From NCBI GenBank assembly GCA_937973685.1, contig CALJKJ010000018.1:124001-188000 (forward strand): DNA of 64,000 nt, read 5' to 3'. Below, one piece after another: positions 15,420 to 23,858 of this stretch. This DNA is from an uncultured Flavobacteriales bacterium. GTDB taxonomy: Bacteria > Bacteroidota > Bacteroidia > Flavobacteriales_D > Crocinitomicaceae. A program made the position numbers and the translations under genes. Each line of letters starts with the position of its first letter. The first letter of the stretch is position 1. The notes under the pieces are model-generated. The model did no database searches. It was not told where the DNA came from and saw only the letters and a list, made by a program, of their open reading frames with translations.

Positions 15420-17663
15420 ATGAAGCGGCTACTACTTATTTTATTAACGCTGCTTTTTGTTGCTTTTCAATCTACGCATGCACGTGGACAAAAAGACACG
15501 CTGACTATTTGTTTGGTTCCACTTTATTCGTTTGACCTAAATTTGGATTCGTTGACTGAGACTGTAAATGAACAGCTCCCTTTTTCTCAGACTTTTTTTC
15601 GTTTCCGACTCAATAATCGATTTCAACGCCACAATGCTATTCAGGACGATATCTTCACAGTTCCAACAGGAAAACACGATCGCTATTCCCAGCAAATGCA
15701 TGAATTACGCGATGCGTTTTTGCGAAAATATCCCAAATGGAACCAACAAGAATTGACATTTTTCCTGGTTAAAGGATTTGTGAAGCCAGCAACAACAGGT
15801 TACATTGTGAAAGGAAAGTCGCTCGGCTTTGTCAAAGTGCAGGAAAACAACTTATTGGCACAATCATTGAATCAACTCCTTGCAATAGCGCTTTATCGTC
15901 AGTTACCCAATGATCAAACTGATTTAGCAGGTTTGGATTCAATTACACCAATCCAACAACAATTACAAACAGTCAAGTCGTTTCAATTTAATTTTTTCGA
16001 TGCCTTTGAAGATATTCGAACGAATTATGGGTTAATCGCCTACTATTTTTGGACGGAAGATGCACTTGGAAATATAGAATTACGTGGTAAAAATCCGTTG
16101 GAAGCAATTATTCGACCATACAAACGCAATACGTTTTCCTACCATTTACAAATCGACAATGTTCTTTTTGTCCCGTTGTTTTCGGTAATTTCCCATAACA
16201 TTTCAACGGTTCATTTATTAGTTGTTCTAATTTTAGCAATCTCTTTCTGGATATTCAGTCGCAAGTTGCGTAGAACAATCAAAACGAGATGGAAACGATC
16301 TTGGATCATTCGTGTTTTATTGCGATTTGTTCTTGTAATCAGTTCAATAGTCTTGATTTATTTATCGTTGTTGCTAGTCAATAATTCGTATGTGTTTTTT
16401 GAAGTGAAAGAAGGCGCGATTAAAACGTTATCAAACAAATCGTTGGATGAAATAGTCGATGTATTAGCAACAAACGTACATCCAACGGTAAAAGCAACGC
16501 CTTCAATTGGATCGGAGATTCTCATAAAAAACAATTACAAAGTCACCTTAAAACAACGCTTACCAGTTTTGTATTTTGATGTGGTAGTTAGTAAGAATAA
16601 CCGTCCAATTAAAATGACTTTTGTGCAGCATTCGGATAGTATTTTATTGAAAAAATCATTGAAAAAGGCATTTGTGGCACAAAGTCAATATATTGTGATA
16701 CGAACGTACGATGAGGCACATCAGCTATTGCATGAAAAAGTGTTCAACCACATTGGATACGATTTAACCGATAAGCTAATGGCATCTGATCCGCCCAAAA
16801 GAGTCTTGCTTTTTGTCAATGGTTACCGACCAGCATCCACTGGTGGAAATTTAGAAGCAAGTTTCAACGAAGTATTTAAGAATGGTTTGGAATTTCCAGA
16901 TTCGTACAACCACATTTACACAACTGATATTCACAGTTATTGGCAACCATGGAATGCTTTTGATGATTTGGTAAAAGCACGCATCAAGCCCACAGAAACT
17001 TTTTATTTGGACGGCCATTTTTCAGTTGCAACGTCGAATCACAAAAATTTAATTCAGTTCACAAGTTTGGCTGCTCGTTTTCCAAAACGATGCAAAAATC
17101 CAAACAAACATACCTGCTTCGACATGCCAAAGGTCACATCAACTATTTGGGGTGGCAGTAAAATCAAGACAATAAAAGCGTTATCTCTTTCCTCCAACAA
17201 AAGCGGTTTCAATCAGCGAAGAAAAAATGGGCGCATAGCTGGGCGAAATATTTTGCAGGCTTTGAATGAATTGCCCAATTCCTCCTACAATGACACGTTG
17301 TACATCGTTGCACACAGCATGGGATTTGCATATGCTTTGGGTGTAATTGATGAATTACGCAGCAAAATAAAGTTGGGAGGATTTTACATTATTTCGCCTG
17401 AAAATGCAAAAGCTGGAAAAGTTAACTTGGCGGAATGGCAAGAGGTTTGGCAATATGGCAGTAATTTCCCAGTTGATGCACCATGTTTACAAGACGGAAT
17501 AGCTCCACAGTCACGCGTTACAGGTTTAGATGAAAAACACCGTTTGTACATTCCGAGTGAATTGTACACAAAGAAAGGATTCTTTGATGCACATTTTATT
17601 GGATATTACACCTGGATTTTTTCAATTGCCCAACGGCAAAAAGGTTCAGTTCGTCAACATTAA
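15420..17663 (+). CDS. Large membrane protein with C-terminal alpha/beta-hydrolase-like domain (unknown)
   Basis: A 747-aa protein not recognised as a named family. Residues 1-22 form a signal peptide. About 23-250 is a globular, probably periplasmic region. Two transmembrane segments follow (about 258-280 with LLVVLILAISFWIF, and about 296-322 with VLLRFVLVISSIVLIYLSLLLV). The C-terminal half (about 330-747) includes RVLLFVNGYRPAS, a lipase-type nucleophile elbow in IVAHSMGFAYALG (Ser near 632), and a late FDAHFIGYY that could supply the histidine. This suggests a serine hydrolase, but A-H-S-M-G replaces the classic GHSxG and the acid residue is not obvious. It lies 9 bases downstream of the ACMSD-like gene and is probably co-transcribed. 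Function is unknown. Confidence 0.7.
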   Translation: MKRLLLILLTLLFVAFQSTHARGQKDTLTICLVPLYSFDLNLDSLTETVNEQLPFSQTFFRFRLNNRFQRHNAIQDDIFTVPTGKHDRYSQQMHELRDAFLRKYPKWNQQELTFFLVKGFVKPATTGYIVKGKSLGFVKVQENNLLAQSLNQLLAIALYRQLPNDQTDLAGLDSITPIQQQLQTVKSFQFNFFDAFEDIRTNYGLIAYYFWTEDALGNIELRGKNPLEAIIRPYKRNTFSYHLQIDNVLFVPLFSVISHNISTVHLLVVLILAISFWIFSRKLRRTIKTRWKRSWIIRVLLRFVLVISSIVLIYLSLLLVNNSYVFFEVKEGAIKTLSNKSLDEIVDVLATNVHPTVKATPSIGSEILIKNNYKVTLKQRLPVLYFDVVVSKNNRPIKMTFVQHSDSILLKKSLKKAFVAQSQYIVIRTYDEAHQLLHEKVFNHIGYDLTDKLMASDPPKRVLLFVNGYRPASTGGNLEASFNEVFKNGLEFPDSYNHIYTTDIHSYWQPWNAFDDLVKARIKPTETFYLDGHFSVATSNHKNLIQFTSLAARFPKRCKNPNKHTCFDMPKVTSTIWGGSKIKTIKALSLSSNKSGFNQRRKNGRIAGRNILQALNELPNSSYNDTLYIVAHSMGFAYALGVIDELRSKIKLGGFYIISPENAKAGKVNLAEWQEVWQYGSNFPVDAPCLQDGIAPQSRVTGLDEKHRLYIPSELYTKKGFFDAHFIGYYTWIFSIAQRQKGSVRQH

Positions 17664-17688
17664 CTACCTGTTTCTACCGTTAATTTTC

Positions 17689-17696
17689 TAACTTTG
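17689..17696 (+). promoter_or_regulatory. Candidate -7 element for the hisS operon
   Basis: TAACTTTG is a perfect match to the Bacteroidota -7 consensus TAnnTTTG, 18 bases before the hisS ATG. The upstream -33 region has only CTGTTTC around 17668-17674, so the pair is incomplete. Confidence 0.45.
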
Positions 17697-17714
17697 TTTT
17701 AAAATAAACGATTA

Positions 17715-19085
17715 ATGGCACAAAAACCAGCAATTCCAAAAGGTACAAGAGATTTTTTACCAAAAGAAGTAGCGCGAAGAACTTATATTTTTGAAACGAT
17801 TAAGTCCGTTTTTAAAACATACGGTTTTGCTCCTATCGAAACACCATCTTTTGAATTATCCAGCACATTGATGGGGAAATATGGGGAAGAAGGTGATCGT
17901 TTAATTTTCCGGATTTTAAATTCGGGTGAAAAAATGAAAAAAGCAGATGTTGCAGCATTGGCGGAAGATAATTTGCCTCGTTTTGCTAATTCATTGGCAG
18001 AAAAGGCATTGCGTTATGATTTAACGGTGCCGTTTGCTCGTTTTGTCGTACAACATCAAAACGAGTTGAGTTTTCCTTTCAAAAGGTATCAGATTCAACC
18101 TGTTTGGAGAGCTGACCGACCGCAACATGGTCGTTACCAAGAATTTTATCAATGTGATGCCGATGTTGTTGGCTCCGATTCGTTATTGTACGAAGTTGAA
18201 TTCATTCAAATTTTCGATCAAGTATTAACGCGTTTAGGAATTCCTGGTTTCACCATCAAATTAAACAACCGAAAAATACTATCGGGGATTGCTGAAGTAT
18301 CAGGTGAAGCTGATAAATTGATTGCGATTACCGTTGCCATTGATAAACTCGATAAAATTGGAGTTGAAGGCGTTGTCAAAGAACTACGTGAAAAAGAAGT
18401 ATCAGAAACTGCTATTTCAAAGATTTCACCGCTATTTGATATGACCGGTTCAAACGAAGAACGTTTGGCACAAATGGAAGTTTTCTTAGCACAATCTGAA
18501 ATAGGATTAAAAGGAATTGAGGAATTACGGGAAGTGCTTCACAATACTCATCAACTTGGCTTAGAGCGCGCAAATCTTGCATTTGATGTTACCTTGGCGC
18601 GCGGGTTAAATTATTACACGGGAGCTATTTTTGAGGTCGCTGTTCACGATGTGAAAATGGGCTCAATTTGTGGTGGAGGCCGCTACGATGATTTAACAGG
18701 ATTATTTGGATTGTCTGGATTATCTGGCGTTGGAATTTCGTTTGGCGCTGATCGTATTTATGATGTCTTGAACGAATTAGCGCTTTACCCAGCTGAAATT
18801 GAAAAAGGATTGACCTTGTTGTTTGCCAATTTTGGCACAAATGAAACAGCTTATTGTATGCAGTTGGCCAAAGCATTGCGCCAAAAAGGTGTTGCATGTG
18901 AAGTTTATCCGACAGCAGCGAAAATGCAAAAACAATTCAAGTATGCCGATAATAGAACGGTTCAATACGTTGCTCTAATTGGTGATAATGAATTAAAAGA
19001 TAAAATTATTCAACTAAAAAATATGATTTCTGGCGAGCAAATTGCGTTGACGGAGTCGGAATTCATGAACTATTTTAATCATTGA
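17715..19085 (+). CDS. hisS: Histidine--tRNA ligase
   Basis: A 456-aa class II aminoacyl-tRNA synthetase charging tRNA-His. Visible are the start KGTRDFLPKE, motif 1 region (FAPIETPSFE), motif 2 (PVWRADRPQHGRYQEFYQCD), the histidine-specific LARGLNYYTG, motif 3 (GISFGADRIYD), and the C-terminal anticodon-binding domain (about 360-456). Full length, ATG start. The stop TGA is followed after one base by the hutH ATG, so hisS, hutH and the small membrane protein gene form one probable transcript. Confidence 0.96.
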   Translation: MAQKPAIPKGTRDFLPKEVARRTYIFETIKSVFKTYGFAPIETPSFELSSTLMGKYGEEGDRLIFRILNSGEKMKKADVAALAEDNLPRFANSLAEKALRYDLTVPFARFVVQHQNELSFPFKRYQIQPVWRADRPQHGRYQEFYQCDADVVGSDSLLYEVEFIQIFDQVLTRLGIPGFTIKLNNRKILSGIAEVSGEADKLIAITVAIDKLDKIGVEGVVKELREKEVSETAISKISPLFDMTGSNEERLAQMEVFLAQSEIGLKGIEELREVLHNTHQLGLERANLAFDVTLARGLNYYTGAIFEVAVHDVKMGSICGGGRYDDLTGLFGLSGLSGVGISFGADRIYDVLNELALYPAEIEKGLTLLFANFGTNETAYCMQLAKALRQKGVACEVYPTAAKMQKQFKYADNRTVQYVALIGDNELKDKIIQLKNMISGEQIALTESEFMNYFNH

Positions 19086-19086
19086 A

Positions 19087-20571
19087 ATGAAAGAATTTGC
19101 TATTGATAATCAGTGGATAACACTGGACACCCTTGAAACAATTTTAGCCGAAAATACACAATTGAAATTGACAGATGAAGTCAAAAAAACAATTAACGAT
19201 TGTCGAACGTATTTGGATGAAAAAGTAGCGAAAAGCGATCGCCTGATCTATGGTGTGAATACAGGATTTGGTAGTTTGTGCGACACAGCAGTTTCAAACG
19301 ATGATTTGGAACAATTACAACGAAATTTAGTTGTTTCTCATGCTTGTGGTATGGGTGAGCGTGTTCCCGATGAAATCGTACGCCGCATGTTGTTATTGAA
19401 AATATTCGGGCTTTCTCATGGAGCGTCAGGAGTACAATTAGCAACTGTTGAACGACTTGTTTACTTTTTTAACAATGATATTTTACCTGTAGTTTTCCAA
19501 CAAGGAAGTTTGGGTGCTTCGGGCGATTTAGCTCCGTTAGCTCATTTGGTCTTACCCTTGTTAGGCGAAGGAACTGTTCGTTACAAGGGTGAAGAAATGA
19601 CGAGTGTTGCATTGAATAAATTACTTGGTTTAGAAACGATTACTTTGCGTTCGAAAGAAGGTTTAGCATTGTTGAATGGGACACAATTCATGTCATCGTA
19701 TGCGTCGTATGCAATAGCAAATGGCCGAAAATTATGGAAGCAATTCAACGAGATCGCTGTTATTTCGTTAGATGGATTTGATGGGCGTGTCGAACCTTTC
19801 GGGAGTCATGTCAATGAAATTCGCCAGCAAGTTGGACAAATAAAAACGGCAGCAATCATTCGCGATTTATTAGCTGGAAGTGAGCTCGCACAACGCGAAA
19901 AAAAGCATGTGCAAGATCCATATTCATTTCGTTGTATACCGCAAGTTCACGGTGCGTCATACGATACCATTGAACATTGCGCATTAATCGTCGAACGCGA
20001 AATCAATGCAGTAACGGATAATCCAACAATTTTTCCAGACGAAGATATTGTTGTTTCAGCAGGAAATTTCCACGGACAACCCTTGGCTTTAGCAATGGAT
20101 TTTTTAGCAATAGCATTGGCGGAGCTAGGAAGTATCAGTGAACGTCGCATTTATAAATCAATTTCGGGAACACGCGGTTTGCCTGCATTTTTAGTGGCAA
20201 ATCCAGGATTGAATTCAGGGTTTATGATTACGCAATACACCTGTGCTTCGATCGTAAGTCAAAACAAGCAATTGTGCTCACCAGCAAGTGTCGATTCAAT
20301 CGATTCAAGCAATGGGCAAGAAGATCATGTATCAATGGGAGCCAATGCGGCAACCAAATTAGCACGTGTCATTGATAACTGTTTTTCCATTCAAGGAATA
20401 GAGTTGATGCATGCTTGTCAATCGTTGACTTTTAGAAGACCGATGAAAACACATCCAAAATTAGAAGCAATTGTGTCGGAATTCAGAAAGCATGTTCCGT
20501 TTATTGAGGAAGATAGTTACATGCATCCACTGATGCAAACGAGTAAAGAATTTGTAAAAAAAGGTTGGTAA
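19087..20571 (+). CDS. hutH: Histidine ammonia-lyase
   Basis: A 494-aa lyase of the HAL/PAL family converting L-histidine to urocanate and ammonia. The MIO cofactor forms from A144-S145-G146 in GSLGASGDLAPL. The catalytic tyrosine is in YGVNTGFGSL (near 55). Further family motifs are LLNGTQ, the RCIPQVHG loop (QDPYSFRC), and NPTIFPDEDI. Family members with other specificities (tyrosine/phenylalanine lyases) exist, but the sequence is HutH-like throughout. No hutU, hutI or hutG lies nearby. It starts one base after hisS and its stop overlaps the start of the next gene by one base (TAATG). Confidence 0.9.
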   Translation: MKEFAIDNQWITLDTLETILAENTQLKLTDEVKKTINDCRTYLDEKVAKSDRLIYGVNTGFGSLCDTAVSNDDLEQLQRNLVVSHACGMGERVPDEIVRRMLLLKIFGLSHGASGVQLATVERLVYFFNNDILPVVFQQGSLGASGDLAPLAHLVLPLLGEGTVRYKGEEMTSVALNKLLGLETITLRSKEGLALLNGTQFMSSYASYAIANGRKLWKQFNEIAVISLDGFDGRVEPFGSHVNEIRQQVGQIKTAAIIRDLLAGSELAQREKKHVQDPYSFRCIPQVHGASYDTIEHCALIVEREINAVTDNPTIFPDEDIVVSAGNFHGQPLALAMDFLAIALAELGSISERRIYKSISGTRGLPAFLVANPGLNSGFMITQYTCASIVSQNKQLCSPASVDSIDSSNGQEDHVSMGANAATKLARVIDNCFSIQGIELMHACQSLTFRRPMKTHPKLEAIVSEFRKHVPFIEEDSYMHPLMQTSKEFVKKGW

Positions 20572-21080
20572 TGGAAAATTTTAACGAGGAAGAACAACAA
20601 TTAGTAAAGCGCCCGACTTTTTTAACGGTTTTGTGTGTATTGACGTTGATTGTAACGAGTATAGGAGGATTGAGCACCTTGATGTCTGCAGCATCAGGTA
20701 AATTATCTTCGAAGGAAATGGATAAATCATTGGTCTTTTTCACGCAATTGGAAAATGATTTGAGACAACAGGGAGCCAATTGGTCTGCTGAGAACATGGA
20801 AAAGTTGAAAGAGATGACAATCTATTTGAACGAACACCACGAACTTTCAACCTTATTAAATTTCATTACTTTTTCTGCTGGAATAGCTGCGGTTGTTTTG
20901 ATGTTACGCCGCAATAAGAAAGGATTTCATTTGTATATCATTTACAGTTTATTCTCCGTTTTTGGAACGTTTTTAATTGTTCCAATGGAAATGATATCAC
21001 CATTTTCGGTAATCGTTAATAGCATTGTAGCGCTTATTTTTGTGTTGATGTATGGACGCAATTTGCATTGGATGAAGTGA
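20571..21080 (+). CDS. Small integral membrane protein, unknown
   Basis: A 169-aa protein from the ATG at 20571, whose A is the last base of the hutH stop codon. Four hydrophobic segments are seen at about 17-39, 93-113, 120-140 and 144-162. A soluble, charged stretch (about 45-90, with KLSSKEMDKSLVF and NWSAENMEKLKEMTIY) lies between the first and second. No catalytic motif or recognised domain. Translational overlap suggests co-expression with hutH, but a histidine-related role is not supported by anything in the protein itself. Confidence 0.7.
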   Translation: MENFNEEEQQLVKRPTFLTVLCVLTLIVTSIGGLSTLMSAASGKLSSKEMDKSLVFFTQLENDLRQQGANWSAENMEKLKEMTIYLNEHHELSTLLNFITFSAGIAAVVLMLRRNKKGFHLYIIYSLFSVFGTFLIVPMEMISPFSVIVNSIVALIFVLMYGRNLHWMK

Positions 21081-21173
21081 TTTGGTGAGATTTTTTTGTT
21101 TTCATTATTTTTAACTAATTGATTATCAATTATTAGTTGTTTTGTTGTGGTCAGTCTGCAGCTTTACCACCAT

Positions 21174-21185
21174 TTACCCGGGTAA
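21174..21185. promoter_or_regulatory. Perfect 12-bp palindrome, candidate operator upstream of the ABC-F gene
   Basis: TTACCCGGGTAA is perfectly symmetric and GC-rich at its centre within AT-rich intergenic DNA. It lies 48 bases before the TATCTTTG -7 element of the ABC-F/FkbM unit. A protein-binding site is a reasonable inference; no known operator was recognised. Confidence 0.35.
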
Positions 21186-21233
21186 CTAAATTCACATCTC
21201 GTATTTTCACTTTCTGTTTCCGTATAATTTCCC

Positions 21234-21241
21234 TATCTTTG
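21234..21241 (+). promoter_or_regulatory. Candidate -7 element for the ABC-F gene
   Basis: TATCTTTG matches TAnnTTTG exactly and continues GCACC, a frequent Bacteroidota context, 24 bases before the ATG. No clear TTG at -33. Confidence 0.45.
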
Positions 21242-21265
21242 CACCAAATTTGGTATAGATAGCTC

Positions 21266-22888
21266 ATGATTTCAGTAAACAATCTTTCTCTTCAATTCGG
21301 TAAACGTGTCCTTTTTGACGACGTTAATTTAAAATTCGGTTCAGGTAATTGCTACGGCGTTATTGGTGCGAATGGTGCCGGAAAATCGACTTTCTTAAAG
21401 ATTTTAACAGGGGAACAAGACCCAACATCTGGTAGAGTTGAATTAGAGCCTGGAAAACGAATGGCTGTTTTGAGCCAAAATCACTTTGCTTTCGATCAAT
21501 ACGAAGTGTTGCAAACTGTAATTATGGGGCATAAACGTCTTTTTGAAATTATGGTCGAAAAAGATGCGTTGTATGCAAAACCTGATTTTTCGGACGAAGA
21601 TGGCATGCGCGCTTCTGAATTGGAAGCAGAATTTGCTGACATGGAAGGATGGAATGCTGAAACGGATGCCGCTACCTTGTTAAGTAACTTGGGTATCGAC
21701 GAAAGCAAACATTACATGAAAATGGAAGATGTTCCTTCCGAATTCAAAGTACGTATCTTACTTGCGCAAGCACTTTTTGGAAATCCAGATGTATTAATTT
21801 TGGATGAGCCTACCAATGACTTGGATTTAAAAACAATTACTTGGTTGGAAGATTTCTTGTTGGATTTCAGAAATACAGTTATCGTTGTATCGCATGACCG
21901 TCACTTTTTGGATACCGTATGTACACACGTTTGTGATATCGATTTCAGTAAAATCAATTTATTTACAGGTAATTACACATTCTGGTACCAATCATCACAA
22001 TTAGCTGCGCGTCAACGTGCCGATAAAAACAAAAAAGCAGAGGATAAAAAGAAAGAATTACAAGATTTTATCTCTCGTTTCTCTGCGAATGCGTCGAAAT
22101 CGAAACAAGCAACCAGCCGAAGAAAATTAATCGATAAATTGGATTTAGAAGAAATTCAACCATCATCAAGACGTTATCCTGGAATTACTTTCCACCAAGA
22201 ACGCGATGCTGGAAATCAGATTTTAACGGTTAGTAGCATGACAAAAATGCACGATGGTGAAACATTGTTCAAAGATTTGTCATTTACCTTGAATAAAGGT
22301 GATAAAATTGCATTCATTTCAAGAAACTCGTTAGCAATGACGCATTTCTTTGAAATTTTGAATGGTAATGCAACAGCAGATAAAGGCGACTTTATTTTTG
22401 GAACAACAATCACTACAGCATATTTACCGAACGATAATTCATCGTTTTTTGAAACAAAAGCGTCGTTAATTGAATGGTTACGTCAATATGCTCAAACTGA
22501 AGAGGAAAAAGAAGAAGTTAGTCTTCGTGGATTCCTTGGACGTATGTTGTTCTCTGGCGAAGAAGCTTTGAAAAGTGCAACTGTTCTTTCAGGAGGTGAA
22601 AAAGTACGTTGTATGTTATCGCGCATGATGTTAGCAAAAGCAAATGTTTTGATGATGGACGAACCAACCAATCACTTGGATTTGGAGTCGATTACAGCGT
22701 TGAATAACGGAATGTCCGAATTTCAAGGAACATTGTTGTTTACCTCACATGACCACGAATTGGTTGCAACCGTTGCAAATCGTATCATTGAAATCGGTCC
22801 AAATGGATTCATCGACAAAATGATGCCTTACGACGACTATTTATCTGACGATAAAATTGCTCAATTACAAGAAGAATTGTACAAATAA
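21266..22888 (+). CDS. ABC-F family ATPase with degenerate second ATP site
   Basis: A 540-aa soluble protein with two ABC ATPase domains and no membrane segment, the ABC-F layout of ribosome-associated translation factors (closest in pattern to the YbiT/YkpA type). NBD1 has Walker A GANGAGKST (34-42), Q71, Walker B/Glu VLILDE (176-181), DLD, and H210, but at its signature position reads VPSEF (156-160) instead of LSGGE. A charged linker with KNKKAEDKKKELQ follows (about 248-300, the P-site tRNA interaction motif region). NBD2 has signature LSGGEK (441-446), Walker B LMMDE, and H495, but its Walker A position reads SRNSLAMTH without G-x4-GK. Composite site 2 therefore lacks motifs from both domains. 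It is co-transcribed with the FkbM gene (stop directly followed by its ATG). Confidence 0.93.
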   Translation: MISVNNLSLQFGKRVLFDDVNLKFGSGNCYGVIGANGAGKSTFLKILTGEQDPTSGRVELEPGKRMAVLSQNHFAFDQYEVLQTVIMGHKRLFEIMVEKDALYAKPDFSDEDGMRASELEAEFADMEGWNAETDAATLLSNLGIDESKHYMKMEDVPSEFKVRILLAQALFGNPDVLILDEPTNDLDLKTITWLEDFLLDFRNTVIVVSHDRHFLDTVCTHVCDIDFSKINLFTGNYTFWYQSSQLAARQRADKNKKAEDKKKELQDFISRFSANASKSKQATSRRKLIDKLDLEEIQPSSRRYPGITFHQERDAGNQILTVSSMTKMHDGETLFKDLSFTLNKGDKIAFISRNSLAMTHFFEILNGNATADKGDFIFGTTITTAYLPNDNSSFFETKASLIEWLRQYAQTEEEKEEVSLRGFLGRMLFSGEEALKSATVLSGGEKVRCMLSRMMLAKANVLMMDEPTNHLDLESITALNNGMSEFQGTLLFTSHDHELVATVANRIIEIGPNGFIDKMMPYDDYLSDDKIAQLQEELYK

Positions 22889-23776
22889 ATGAGTGTTCCA
22901 AACAGATCATTTTTATTGCGTCATCGCTTTATTTCAGCTTTGCGTGATATTGATTTGAAAGGAATTCGTCGTTTGTCAGTATTGTTACCTAAGTTGTTAT
23001 TACCTGCAGTCGATCAGGCTGGAAAAATGGAAATACAAACGCTTCACGGCGTGAAATTATTGATTGATCCTGCCAAAGATAAAGGTGTTGAATTAGCACT
23101 TTACCAAACAGGAACGTACGAAAAAGGTACCATCCAATTACTTGGCGATTTTTTAAAATCAGGCAGTATCTTCCTAGATATTGGTGCTAATATCGGTTTG
23201 ATGTCCACCATAGCTTCGAAAATTGTCGGAGAAAAAGGACGCGTTTATGCTGTCGAAGCTAATCCAAAAACAATAACAGTTTTACAACATAACTTAGCGC
23301 TCAATCAATGCGAAAACGTTGACCTAATTCCCTTGGCGTTATCAAATGAAAAAGGTACCGCAGTTATTTATGAAAATTGGCAGGTAAACCGAGGTGGAGC
23401 ATCATTAATTTCACAAGGAGACACCGAAGGACTTCTAATTGACACAGAGCGTCTTGACGCATTGTTTGCACCAGATTCACCCGTTCATCTTGTTAAAATT
23501 GATGTCGAAGGTTTTGAATTGGAAGTATTAAAAGGAGGTAAAGATTGGTTCACAGCCCAACAACCTGTTTTTATCGTCGAAGTTTCAACGCAACGCGCCA
23601 ATCAAGAAGGTGCTACGCCTGAATCAATCATGTCATTTGTCGCTGAATTGGGTAATTATTCGTTCTTCAAACAAAAAGGAACGAAAGAAAGACGTGGTAA
23701 ACTAGTGTCAGTAACAACTGTTGCAGATTTGCCTGAACACGATAATTTAATCGCGATTCCCCTCAAACGTATTTGA
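22889..23776 (+). CDS. FkbM family SAM-dependent methyltransferase
   Basis: A 295-aa FkbM-type methyltransferase (Methyltransf_21). The SAM-binding motif I is FLDIGANIGLMS (near 97-108), the acidic residue follows in VYAVEANP, and the family hallmark VKIDVEGFELEVLKGG is near 205-220. These enzymes O-methylate sugars, polyketides or lipids; no substrate is evident. The ATG immediately follows the TAA of the ABC-F gene with no spacer, which implies coupling in expression rather than a shared function. Confidence 0.85.
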   Translation: MSVPNRSFLLRHRFISALRDIDLKGIRRLSVLLPKLLLPAVDQAGKMEIQTLHGVKLLIDPAKDKGVELALYQTGTYEKGTIQLLGDFLKSGSIFLDIGANIGLMSTIASKIVGEKGRVYAVEANPKTITVLQHNLALNQCENVDLIPLALSNEKGTAVIYENWQVNRGGASLISQGDTEGLLIDTERLDALFAPDSPVHLVKIDVEGFELEVLKGGKDWFTAQQPVFIVEVSTQRANQEGATPESIMSFVAELGNYSFFKQKGTKERRGKLVSVTTVADLPEHDNLIAIPLKRI

Positions 23777-23858
23777 TCACAACTTGCTTTGCTGTCAATT
23801 TGTCATTTTTATCGAAATGGCATAATGCTTGACACATGCTAGGAAAATTTCAAAAACT

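Noticed and set aside
21113..21138. Imperfect dyad AACTAAT...ATTAGTT as terminator of the hisS-hutH unit
   Set aside because: The stem is weak and interrupted and is followed by GTTTTGTTG rather than a T-run, so it is not listed as a terminator.
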